Positions 9,662 through 19,039 of a stretch of DNA of 19,039 bases are shown here, in pieces. The stretch covers positions 1 through 19,039 of the forward strand of contig JAOXYB010016643.1 of assembly GCA_028565635.1 (NCBI GenBank). The letters are read 5' to 3'. The notes beneath the pieces are model-generated. The model saw only the letters and a program-made list of their open reading frames with translations. It was not told the origin of the DNA and did no database searches. The stretch is from Phoronis ovalis. Its lineage: Eukaryota; Phoronida; Phoronidae. The position numbers and the translations under genes are program-made. Position 1 is the first letter of the stretch. Each line of letters starts with the position of its first letter.

Positions 9662-9913
9662 TCATCTGGACGTCTTCTTGAGTGCTTGCAGAATGTCAGT
9701 CATTATGATCAGCGGATTGGAATTGACGTTGGATATGTCCTTCCTCCACCAGAGGTCTCCAACAGCGATGTCTGATGTCGAAAGCTTAGTTGCAAGCTCG
9801 TGATATTCTATCAGAATCCATTTCGTAGAGATACTGGCCGTATAAACCATACCATCCCAGCATGCAGTAAATAAATCTTGCAAGCATGGCGAACTAGTAA
9901 TTGTTGTCATCAT
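9662..9913 (-). CDS. Unrecognised 83-codon antisense ORF, coding-like
   Basis: I do not recognise the protein. The ORF starts at a double ATG (9913 and 9910) and ends in TGA at 9662-9664; an in-frame TAA lies two codons upstream. The composition stands out from its surroundings: it is visibly more GC-rich and holds several CpGs. The residues are balanced, with WDGMVY, KWILIEYHELATKL and GDLWWRKDI segments and no low complexity. No signal peptide or membrane helix is seen. A strong acceptor-like tract, CCATCTCTTTCCAG, lies upstream at 9937-9950, so it could be the coding exon of a small spliced gene. ATTAAA followed by an A-rich run appears about 120 nt downstream, so a retroposed copy is also possible. 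A chance ORF cannot be excluded. Confidence 0.3.
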   Translation of the reverse strand: MMTTITSSPCLQDLFTACWDGMVYTASISTKWILIEYHELATKLSTSDIAVGDLWWRKDISNVNSNPLIIMTDILQALKKTSR

Positions 9914-9950
9914 TCTTTATTCACAAATGCAGCATGCTGGAAAGAGATGG

Positions 9951-12198
9951 GTTCGCAAGCAGTACAAACACAAGCACAAAAACTTATTATATTTGCTTCG
10001 TAGTTGTTGCACTGTTTTACCCATGTTGCTGTTGGATAGCCAAAATACAGTGTGTATACTCTCTGTTACAAATCATAATTACTGGATAAGAAATATATAA
10101 ATGTCTGACATAAGAAACTTTATCTTTAATTCTTTGTATGATTTAATTGCTACAGCTTCATTGTTAAGTATCATTCTCTGTTGTACTCAGTATATTTGAA
10201 TAAAAACTCTTTTGATTTTCGTGTAGGAGAATATTAATTGCAATTTGATTTTTATGCAAGCATGCAAAGTAATAGTGAGACCACAGTAACATCTGTACCT
10301 ATTTAATGTGTATTTATAGTGTATTGCCTTGATCAGCATTGTTGTAACACATCTGTATTCTTTCCACATAAAAGAAGTTTTTAGGTAATGTGAATAAAGA
10401 CATGTCATATAATAACTAAAATAATATCTTTTTATATGAATGACATTTCTAAACATTAAATATTGTTCAGTATAATACAAATTTAGTCCAAAAGAATATT
10501 GTCTTTTACTCCAACAGGAACCTTTTGAAATATTTCATTTGGTGTTATACACTACGACTGCGACTAGAAATAAATGTGCCAAGTTTAAATCAGTGTAATC
10601 TTGAAAAATTTCAGTTAAATATTACAAAGTAAATATTAAAATAATTGTTATTGTAGTTTTCATGATTAAACATATTGGCTTCATATGTATCATCTATTTA
10701 ACTTTACTATCACTGTGCTATTCTTTTAACCCACATTATATGGTATCAAATGGTAATGATCGAGAATACTCGGAACACAAGTGACAATTTTTCTGTCTGT
10801 TTAATAGTTCTGTAGCTATAAATATAGTATGAAATTTGAATATTATGGTTTTGAATAATTTTTTGTTAAAAAAATATTTTTTAGAATACAAGATTATGAA
10901 AATAGATTGTAAATATTCGGTACATTTTTGACGACTTGGATGATATTCAAGAAGTTAGTAGAAAGTTCATTTTTTTAAATTTTGTCTGTTTACTACGTTT
11001 TTTTTTTGCTCACAAAATTCAAATTTAATGAACACCTGTATGCTCAGCTGGGCCCAAAATGATGACCAGCTTGGATTTTTTCCAGATGCAAAATTTGATA
11101 TTTCAAACATTGATCCACATTTCTGGCAGGATTAAAACATTTGACATCTCTATTTCTTTTCTTAAGAACAACTTAAATCATTAACAAACACTAAACTTCA
11201 GAATTTAACTGCATTTATCAGTGAAGTAGAGTCGATAATAAGTTATTTAGGCTTAAAATCTTGAAAATTTAAAAAACTAAATCACTCTTCAGAAATTATC
11301 ATAGTAGTGCCAGTATAATCTTTGTATTTAGAAATGTATCTTTCAAAAAATCAAATGTCTTTTATAACTTAGTTCATATCTTTTCGGTCACCCTGTACGA
11401 GTTGTGCAGGTGTATATTTTTCAAGTAGAAAATCTTGTTTCAGTTGACAAAAAGTTTATTTAAAATAGGAATTTTGTGATGATGCAAATGGAGCCTGCTC
11501 TCCAAAGGTGTGTTCACACTGAAGAAGTCAGAATCAATACAGATTTTGTAGGTATACCTTTACTCCTCAGGCCTACCCAAGTGGAACATTTGGAATTTAA
11601 GCCTGCCATATCTGTAAAATTTGATAAAATACTTAAAAGTGTGAATAGTTTGGTTTCATCTAAAAATAACTGTAGACAATTGTAAGCATAGGTTTGAAAT
11701 CAAAAATTTTGCCTTGCTAGTTTATAAATCATACAGTCTTTTGTAAAAAGTTGCATTGATTGAACAAATATTATTTCAAAATGAAATATCACTAGATAAA
11801 ACACGCTCTGTTAAACCTGAATTTGTTTGAATTTCAATTTGGTCCAAGAGTGCTAGGGTTAATATCTTATAATATAAAAGAACTATTATTTGAATAGTAT
11901 TTGCATTTAGTTGTCTGCTAAAGTTGACACAGCCTACGTTAAATTAAAGCTGTTATGTTACCCTCCCACCAATTATTCGTTGCTTTTTAATATTTTAATT
12001 AAAAATAACACACATTATTACCAATACGTTTTACAACAAATACATGAAATTTAGTGTTAGATATACATACCCGTGTATAGTACACCTTTTTGTGCATAGA
12101 TATTTTATTGGATCCAGAGGGTGTAAGTCACAAACAAGAACAGCCGGTTTTATGGTAAACGATCGAATCAGACTTTAGCAGTAACTGAATAAAGTCGA
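9951..12198. other. Intergenic, no gene recognised
   Basis: About 2.2 kb of AT-rich sequence between the antisense ORF and the ADCY9 promoter. The open frames at 9901-10089, 10187-10480 (minus) and 11476-11685 lack any recognisable family. The first overlaps the antisense ORF's upstream side. Enhancers could be present but nothing in the sequence identifies one. Confidence 0.6.
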
Positions 12199-12205
12199 TA
12201 TAAAA
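12199..12205 (+). promoter_or_regulatory. Candidate ADCY9 TATA box (TATAAAA)
   Basis: TATAAAA lies in the only locally CpG-containing stretch upstream of ADCY9 (GAGCGCGTC follows at about 12211). Transcription would start near 12228-12236, just upstream of a short exon with a good donor. GAGTGAAG occurs twice in this start region. No experimental start site is available, so the promoter is inferred from position. Confidence 0.4.
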
Positions 12206-12229
12206 CTTTGGAGCGCGTCTGATTGAGTG

Positions 12230-12275
12230 AAGTTCAGAGTGAAGACCATGGGGAGACGCTCATTTGTATACCGAG
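12230..12275 (+). other. ADCY9: Candidate ADCY9 5' noncoding exon 1
   Basis: The exon ends at the donor CCGAG|GTACGT (12276-12281). Its start is estimated from the TATA box and is uncertain by tens of bases. It contains ATG at 12248 in a strong context (GACCATGG), which opens an upstream ORF and cannot reach the AC9 frame. Confidence 0.45.
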
Positions 12276-12457
12276 GTACGTGCTTTCATTGTATAAACTT
12301 TTATTGCGACATTCGATGTAAATAATAAGAAAAAAGGAAATGTCAATTGAATTGGCCGGTAACTTATTCAACAACTTGCAAAGTTTTGGAAGAGAGTCGA
12401 TGTGTAAATCAGCGAGCTCTTTTTCTTAGTCGATTTGTTTGTTTTCTTGCAGTATGA
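12248..12457 (+). promoter_or_regulatory. uORF1 of ADCY9 leader (spliced, MGRRSFVYRV)
   Basis: ATG at 12248-12250 in context GACCATGG, ideal at -3 and +4. If 12276-12452 is spliced out, the frame reads ten codons, MGRRSFVYRV, across the junction and stops at TGA 12455-12457. If the intron is retained, it runs 25 codons into the intron. Either way it precedes the AC9 start and would be expected to lower its translation. Confidence 0.35.
12276..12452 (+). other. Candidate 177-bp intron in the ADCY9 leader
   Basis: GTACGT donor at 12276, and an excellent acceptor with a long T-rich tract (TTTGTTTGTTTTCTTGCAG) ending at 12452. The strength of the acceptor and the short length are the evidence; no transcript is available. 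Confidence 0.5.
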
Positions 12458-12564
12458 CTACCTCGGTTGTTACAGCAGACATTCTAGATCACCGTATTGT
12501 CCTCTGGTGTTTAGTATCAAGTTTAGAGTTTTACAAACCGAATAGAATTCCAGCACTGACCTAG
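12454..12564 (+). promoter_or_regulatory. uORF2 of ADCY9 leader (36 codons)
   Basis: ATG at 12454, two bases after the acceptor, opens 36 codons beginning MTTSVVTADILDHR and stops at TAG 12562-12564, 18 nt before the AC9 start. In the spliced leader its ATG overlaps the TGA of uORF1 as ATGA. No family is recognised; a regulatory role is inference. Confidence 0.35.
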
Positions 12565-12582
12565 AAATCATCAGGTTCCAAT

Positions 12583-14050
12583 ATGGCGTCTTTGGAAAAC
12601 AATGCAACACCGGGGGTTTATTTTGCCCCACTGGGATCTGATCCTAACTCTGTTAGTTTAAATATTGAGTCCCCTGCTAAGAACAGGCTGAGAAATACCC
12701 CGTTGGCATACACATCTGGAGTTGCTAAGTCTAGAAGATGGCCTAAACTATTCGAGAGATCGTCCGGAAGCTGGTGGAACCCAAAATTTAATTCAGAGAT
12801 CTTGGAAGATCAAGTGCAGATCAGTTCATTTCCACAAACTAGAAGGAGATTTCGGTATGCACTATTCTATATCATCGCCTGCTGTGTGGCGTGGACCATA
12901 TTTTTCTCACTAATGGCACACGAACAGTGGATTGCTTTTATAATAGGCACACTATCTCTACTTACAATGACTGTTTTGATATTAGTGTTTACACATACCA
13001 AATTTTATGAGAAGTTTTATCTACCGGTGTCTATATTTCTGTCAGTTTTATTATGTGGCCTGACATTAGCTCAGTTTAGCCTTGCACCAAATAGCTTGCC
13101 ATCACCTAATATGTCCTCACCTAATATGTCCTCTGTTGGAACATTTGCTGGGTCCATCGCTATTCTGTTGATGATGTACACAGTTATTCCAATGCCTCTA
13201 TTTGTTTGTGTACTAATTGGAGTAGTGTTCTCCATTATGTATGAAGTTTTAACTGTAGTTTTAACTCGCATGTATGAGGTACAATTTATTGGGGGAAAAA
13301 TATTTTTACATCTCTGTATACATTTAATTGGTATTTATATATTTATCATGTCGCAAGTAAGAAAACGTAGTACATTCTGGAAAGTTGGACAATCAATCAT
13401 TGCTCGTCGGGATCTCCAAGTTGAAAAACAAATTAAAGAGAAAATGATTCATTCTCTTATGCCTCCACAAGTTGCTAAGGAGGTCATGCGGAGCAAAGAA
13501 GAAGAAGGGAGCCAGGGAACTCGCGGAAAAATTGCGTTTCGTCCTTTTAACATGCACCAAATGGAAAATGTTAGCATCTTATTCGCTGACATTGTAGGCT
13601 TTACTAAAATGAGTTCAAACAAAACAGCAGAACATTTGGTCGATTTGCTAAATGATTTGTTTGGTCGATTTGATTTACTTTGCACACAGAGTGGATGTGA
13701 AAAGATAAGTACATTGGGGGATTGTTATTACTGCGTATCTGGTTGTCCGGAAGCAAGACCCGACCATGCAAGATGTTGTATCAATATGGGACTTGGTATG
13801 ATCAAATGCATTAAAGAATTTGACGAAGATAATAATGAAGATGTAAACATGCGTGTTGGGGTTCACACCGGTAAAGTTCTGTGTGGCATTGTGGGAAGGC
13901 GACGATTTAAATTTGATGTGTTCTCTAATGATGTCACATTGGCCAATCAAATGGAATCAACAGGAAAACCAGGACAAGTCCACATTTCTGAAGTAACTTA
14001 TGGCTTTGTGAAAGATTTCTATGAAGTAGAAGAAGGTGAAGATGCTGAAG
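12583..14050 (+). CDS. ADCY9: Adenylate cyclase type 9, first coding exon (residues 1-489)
   Basis: Makes cAMP from ATP at the plasma membrane; AC9 is the divergent, forskolin-poor G-alpha-s-responsive isoform. The N-terminus carries the AC9 block LPQLFERASSRWW-like, here PKLFERSSGSWWNPKF (54-69), then FPQTRRRFRYALFYI (83-97). Six membrane helices fall at about 92-110, 117-137, 146-166, 188-206, 207-227 and 239-257. A signalling helix follows (SQVRKRSTFWKVGQSI, 257-272), then C1a from about 320 with SILFADIVGFTKMS (metal Asp336), STLGDCYYC (metal Asp380) and MRVGVHTG (423-430). Both catalytic metal aspartates are intact. The start at 12583 has A at -3 and G at +4, and its MAS start matches the mammalian protein. 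Reading on to TAA at 14082 is an artefact: GAAG|GTAAGA at 14051 is a strong donor, leaving phase 1. C1b, TM7-12 and C2 lie beyond the window. Confidence 0.96.
13102..13131 (+). repeat. Perfect 15-bp tandem duplication inside ADCY9
   Basis: TCACCTAATATGTCC occurs twice back to back, in codon register, encoding SPNMS-SPNMS (residues 174-183) in the predicted extracellular loop between TM3 and TM4. Each copy contains an N-glycosylation sequon (Asn176, Asn181). Identity of the copies suggests a recent slippage event. Confidence 0.85.
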
Positions 14051-17000
14051 GTAAGATCACAACCATGCATGTTACCAAATAATCTCTGTTAGTAAGATCA
14101 AAGCAAGTTATTCAATTAATCCACGGTTTGTACTGCATAGAAATTTTCAATTTTTGCTGCTAGCTTGAATGATAATGTTGTTTGTAGTACGAAAATTTGA
14201 GAAAAACAGAAATTGTCGACTTGTCACTTATTTCACATCACATAGTGTCCTGTTAAGAAAAGTAGTAATGTATGAAATGACGTTTAGCTGAAAAAGGATG
14301 AAAAAAATTAATATATAACGTTTTAGAAAAACATTTGACTGATCAAAATATTAAAAAAACAATTTTGCAAAATATTTAGTTGTAGAATAATAAGAATTAA
14401 AATTAGCATAAGGGGAATAATTAAAGAAACAGATGCAAAAGCTATTTTTAGCCAAAGGGCATAGAACTATTAGGGCATGAACAAATAGAGCTGATACCCC
14501 TAATAAAATTCTTTCTCTTGTGGGATATTATTCACCATCACTTCAGTAGAGAGTTAGTTTCTTATTGCCAGTTAGAAACAGACTGGAACTCTTGTGTTAA
14601 GAAATTCAGATCTATTTGTAACTGTAAGGTAATTATAGGTATTATGACTGCATATTAACCTGCCTGTTTTACACCACTTTTTTTCTAATACATAAAACAA
14701 GATGTTTATTTTAAACTGCAGTGAAACCTTTGCCCTGGACAGATTCTGACAGTGAAGCCTAAACTGGGCTTTTAAGCAGATATGAGTATGAATCCTTGCA
14801 CATGAAATTATGTTCACTTCGAATTAGCATCACTCTGGCTTCTATATTATTTTTCACATTTAAGTTACTAATTCAACTTTATCTTGTATGACATCTGTTG
14901 CGTAATCATGCAGAAGAGATTCCAGTCCTCTTTTTTAGACTTCAGCATAATACCAAAGTCTCAGTCTTCCAAAATGACTCATATTGCATGCATCCCATGA
15001 AATTAAGCCCCTAAAGCAAGAACTTGATGAAATAAAATTATTAAATCTGCTTACATATCTGCATATAACTGGTAAGTCTCCATTGATGAATAATTGTATG
15101 GATGTTCTCCATTATATATTCAGATGAAATGTGACAGGTTTCACCATGTGTTGCTATACTTGGGTTGTAACAATTTTGCTTCCTTTAAAAAATTTGATGA
15201 TTTTTAATTATTAGAACCTCTAAACTAAGCATTGCACTTGAATAATATGCAGTTTGCATAATAAATATAACACAATTTTACAATATAGAAATCAATAATC
15301 AAAAGTGCGTTCAAAAATAAAATTTATCAATAGAATAATAAAGCGACCTAGCCGCAAGCTTGTCATTTATTTGTACATGTCTTCTTAGCTATCACCTATT
15401 AATGGACAATTAGGCAACTCTAGGAGATCTCTGGGTTGGAGATAGATTTACAAAGAAGCTTAAATGCTAGAATTATTCAAAAGTGGCAGTCATTTAGTGG
15501 TTGGGCCTTTAGGCAACACATTTAATCTCTAATGTGACGACTTGTTCACAGAAGTAAATTGCAAGCTGCTCCGTATCTGAAATAACTTGCAATTTAAACA
15601 TTTTATAAATTTACTTGTAAAGGATATATCAACTGTTAAAACATACATTAAAATTTTGGGTGATCCAGTTGTTCAAGAATAACGTTATATTAGCTTGCAA
15701 TAAAGTTGTATTACAAAAAAGATGCCTTTAATTTTTTTAGCAAACAAAATCCAATCTAACTAATCTTGCTGTTTACACATAATCATACAAATCAGATGTA
15801 TATGTACCTAGAAGCATATACATATTGTCATACTAATATAAAGGAAGAAGGAAAACTTGTCAATTTATCTAATACAAGGATATGAATAATATGTTCAGAA
15901 TGAATGCGAAGTACTCCTTTGGGTATTAATTATTTATCTGAGTGATAACATCTTTAAAATACATTGGAAAAGTGATTTTCTACTGAAATTAATGTTAACA
16001 ATGTATTATATAGAGCATATGCATTGTTCTAAAAAAGCTGCTTTAGAGTGGACTCCCTAATCTACTTTTACTGCCCAACCTGTTTTTTCGAGTTTGCAGA
16101 TTGAATGTACCCCTGATCTGCACCAGTCATCAGTTTGTATTCGCACCGTAGTATTGACTGACATTATGCTTAAAATACTTGGAAATCTGACTGAAAAACA
16201 CAGATCAAGTTTTTAATTACCTTTTGTATTGTCATGAAGGTAATTATTGTCTATGTAAGAAAAATCAAGTGCTTCTTTAGGTACACCTCCATAGTGCAGA
16301 AAATAACAACATGTTATACACATGTTCCTTTGGGGTGTTCCTACATAGCTTGTTGTAACTTTTTCCAGTACAGGTGTACTATATTTTTTTAGTACAGATA
16401 TACCTACATTCATCTGTGCATTAAGTGTATCAAAGTGGCATTGCAAATAGCAGAGAGTACTGCATGCATATGCTTTAAATTAAAGCTATGTACTTTTTTA
16501 AGAACTGAAGATTTGGAGCCTCCGACACTGTGGTTATGTTTTTCTATTGAGCAATTTACCATTTTAAACATTTATAAGTCGCTATAGTTTAATAAGTTAG
16601 TCATTCATGAACATATGTCACTCGTTTTTTCCTACTATTTTATACTATTAGAGCAACTCAGGTGTGCAATGTGTTTTAAATGTCATAAAAGGACATATTT
16701 TAAATGTTTGCGTGGAACACTTGCTTCTAGCTTAATGGTAGCGGGGGATTATGTACCACACGATCTGAGAATAACTGCAATACTGCATCAGGTTGCAATT
16801 AAATTTATCTGCAAAGATCACCATTCCTCAATGTTATTAAAACTGTAAATTCACCAATCACTAGTAAATACCTCATTCTTTTATTATTTAACCATTGACA
16901 TAGCAGGAAAAGTATAAACATCCCTTCAGTTAGATGTTTGGTCTTGTAAAACATTTTACTGCTGGTCTAGCACTTGTTGTTCTGGATATTCATGCTTGAA

Positions 17001-19039
17001 TCATGGCTAAAAAACTAAACGCAAGTCTGCTAGACAAATGAAAATGCTTCTTTCTTGTAAAGAATCAAAATTTCTGCGCATTTCACATTCATTTGTTTTA
17101 ATCGCATAAATGACTGGATGAAAATATATATTTTTCGGAGAGATGCTGGTGTTAATATATATTAACTTCACAAACACATGTAAAATGCAAAGTGGTCAAT
17201 TCTGCTGATACCCTTTTCTGACAAGTTTTTATTTGAGCATGAACGATTTATGAGTAATTTTCCTGTATCAATGCAGTGTAGAATCAAAAGGACTTGGTTT
17301 GCCAAAGGTATAGTCGCTTAATCCATGAGTTGAATCTTAGACTGTGTAGCAACTCTGGGAGACTCTGCAGGTGATTACACTAGTACAAGTAGAGTTAACA
17401 AAAAGGAAAAGGTCCTTGACTGAATTTGTTTTTCATCAACAAAGTTCTCTGTGTGGGTCTGAAATGATAGTGTGACATATTGCATATATTGGCATTTGAT
17501 TTATCAAAAGTATCTCCCCTAATATTATTCATTTATTCTAAATCAATCGCTTTCATTTCCATTTTATCAAATCAGATGAAAACGTGAGATATTAATGATC
17601 AATTTTATGAAATATATAAAGCTTAGCCATACTGTGAAGAAAATCTGTTGCTATAGAGTGATTGAAAATAAATTTAAACCTGTTTTTCGCTTCTTGAACC
17701 ATTTTTCAATTTTATTTGTGAATATATGAAGTCAAAATGGCTCTTAGAGGTATTTGATAAGGTGCATATTTGCATTTTTTAAATATGGCAATTTTGGATA
17801 AACAAATGTCTCCGGGTGTTTCATAAGCAAATTAACCTTAGAATCACACAGAGACACCCACAGACATCACTTGATTTCAAAGTACTGGTAACTCTACCAA
17901 ACCTGTGATTAAAAGTATTTCATTCTGAATGATATATGCATTATAAGTTTATTAAAGACTTCATAATGGTATAATAAATCAATAATCAAAGGTATACTAG
18001 TATTCACTATAATTCAAAAAAGCAAAAGCCCAGATGGATTCACTACTAGCATGGTATCAATGTAGACAACCTATTAGGCAACCCGGTAATAAAAAACTGT
18101 TCAAGGACATATCCCGGAATTAAGACTATAAATTTTACAAAAGAGTCTCCATACTGAATTTGTTTATGAATTTAGTAAAAGGTATTGCCATAAACCAGTG
18201 TAATTTCTTCATGTGTTACATAAACACACAATTTATACTCATAAAGATCAGACTGACTTTTAGTTATTGATTTTGTGTGATATCATTTTATGTCTTTTTA
18301 CTCAGACATATGGAGTCGAATAAATCAGAAAAAATCTAACACAATTCCTTGGAGAAAAAATCTTTGAAACTATTTGGACAAATAATGGAAATCGAAAAGG
18401 ATACAACTTGTTTTGAATAATAAGTACATGTTGTTTCTATCAGATTTTCTAAAGCGGACTGATTTAAACTTGTGCGTAATTGAGCAGTAACTGTACAATA
18501 TAAATCTTGATGATTTTGTAACATTTTATATTAGTATTTTTGTGAAGTAATTCAATTTTCTAAGAATATACATATGCTCACAGGTATGTGTATAAGATGT
18601 ACTTATATATATTAATGAAATACTTATAATGTTGTCTAAATGAATGTGGTTCTATTATTCCTTGTCTGTTTTTCATTCCAAATTTTTATTATATATTCAT
18701 AATCATCATCCCCATGAAAAAAACTCAAACCATTTTGCAGGTTGCAAATAGATTAAGCAAATCTCTGTCATCTGGGGAAAAGTTGTCCAGACTGAATAAG
18801 GTAATATTGCCAGAGAATTGTGAAACTATGCGAATCAATATATTCTGTGGTTAAGTTGGTTCCTTACTGGTATAATCAATTTGCAACCAGTTGGAGTTAC
18901 GAAGCACTAAGATAGGTAGGTTAGCAATTTGTAAGAGTCCTATACGCAGTCACACAACAACGTCTACCTCATCTTTCCCTAGCAGAAATAAAGTAAAAAA
19001 AACTGATCACTTTTGCTAATTCAGTTTCAACCAATACCA
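14051..19039 (+). other. Start of a large ADCY9 intron
   Basis: Nearly 5 kb of AT-rich sequence after the donor GTAAGA. The next expected AC9 exon should complete C1a (an LKTYLI-like end) and I do not find a convincing one, so it probably lies outside the window. Short open frames here (14572-14817 minus, 16213-16446 minus, 16615-16848, 18336-18524 minus) show no family or coding bias. A perfect palindrome GTTAATATATATTAAC is at 17151-17166. One plausible small exon is listed separately. Confidence 0.75.
18741..18800 (+). CDS. Candidate 60-nt internal exon within ADCY9 intron
   Basis: ACCATTTTGCAG precedes 18741 and AATAAG|GTAATA follows 18800, framing exactly 60 nt that is open in one frame only: VANRLSKSLSSGEKLSRLNK. 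That frame is phase 0, while the upstream AC9 exon ends at phase 1. Direct joining would therefore stop after three codons (TAG), and an additional intervening exon is needed for a coding role. It could be a poison exon, an exon of a nested transcript, or chance. I see no match to known AC9 sequence. Confidence 0.2.

Noticed and set aside
11476-11685. Plus-strand 69-codon ORF upstream of ADCY9
   Set aside because: No family, no nearby promoter or splice signals. The upstream AT-rich context gives frequent random ORFs of this size.
13071-13950. Minus-strand ORFs and the plus 12722-12913 ORF across the AC9 exon
   Set aside because: All overlap the strongly conserved AC9 frame and show no family of their own.
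14051-14082. AC9 open frame continuing to TAA at 14082 as a natural C-terminus
   Set aside because: GAAG|GTAAGA at 14051 is a near-consensus donor and the homology stops there. AC9 proteins continue through C1b, TM7-12 and C2, so the last codons are intron read-through.
16213-16446. Minus-strand 77-codon ORF in the ADCY9 intron
   Set aside because: No domain or compositional contrast with the flanks; considered a chance ORF.
16615-16848. Plus-strand 77-codon ORF in the ADCY9 intron
   Set aside because: No recognisable motif, no splice context matching AC9 phase, AT-rich codon use like the surrounding intron. Probably chance.
1-19039. CRISPR array, bacterial operons, prophage or insertion sequences
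   Set aside because: No regularly spaced short repeats with unique spacers, no ribosome-binding-site-led gene chains. All genes are eukaryotic with introns.

Overview
This is an AT-rich stretch of animal nuclear DNA. It has intron-split genes with GT-AG junctions, long AT-rich introns, pol III tRNA genes inside an intron, and two signalling genes found across bilaterians. Intron size, base composition and diverged intronic repeats fit an invertebrate, most likely a mollusc or another lophotrochozoan. That placement is inference, because no species-diagnostic sequence is present.

Layout, left to right. (1) 1-2210 is the 3' part of an intron of a JIP3/JIP4 (sunday driver / UNC-16) gene. On its minus strand lie two tRNA-Thr(UGU) genes (one cut by the window edge), a decayed third copy, repeated tRNA-flanking sequence, and a diverged inverted repeat of about 380 bp. 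(2) 2211-5632 on the plus strand holds the last six coding exons of the JIP3/JIP4 orthologue. They encode about 286 residues of the C-terminal WD40-like propeller, ending in a natural stop. The first intron between them contains about three 150-bp tandem units. (3) 5633-12198 is the 3'UTR followed by an intergenic region of about 6.3 kb. It holds no recognised gene, apart from an isolated coding-like 83-codon minus-strand ORF at 9662-9913. (4) 12199-12582 looks like a promoter and 5' leader: a TATA-like box, a small first exon, a 177-bp intron, and a leader with two upstream ORFs. If the intron is spliced as predicted, the stop of the first uORF overlaps the start of the second. (5) 12583-14050 is one large exon encoding residues 1-489 of an adenylate cyclase type 9 (ADCY9) orthologue: cytosolic N-terminus, first six membrane segments, and nearly all of catalytic domain C1a. 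(6) 14051-19039 is the start of the next ADCY9 intron. It contains one plausible 60-nt alternative exon and one weaker 51-nt candidate.

The two main genes run head to tail. JIP3/4 is a scaffold linking kinesin-1/dynein cargo transport to JNK signalling, and AC9 makes cAMP at the plasma membrane. They do not form an operon-like unit, but the human orthologues MAPK8IP3 and ADCY9 both map to 16p13.3, so the neighbourhood may be an old linkage. I do not see a convincing new molecular system. The items most worth checking are the splice-created uORF pair, the antisense ORF, and the tRNA-Thr and foldback repeat cluster.
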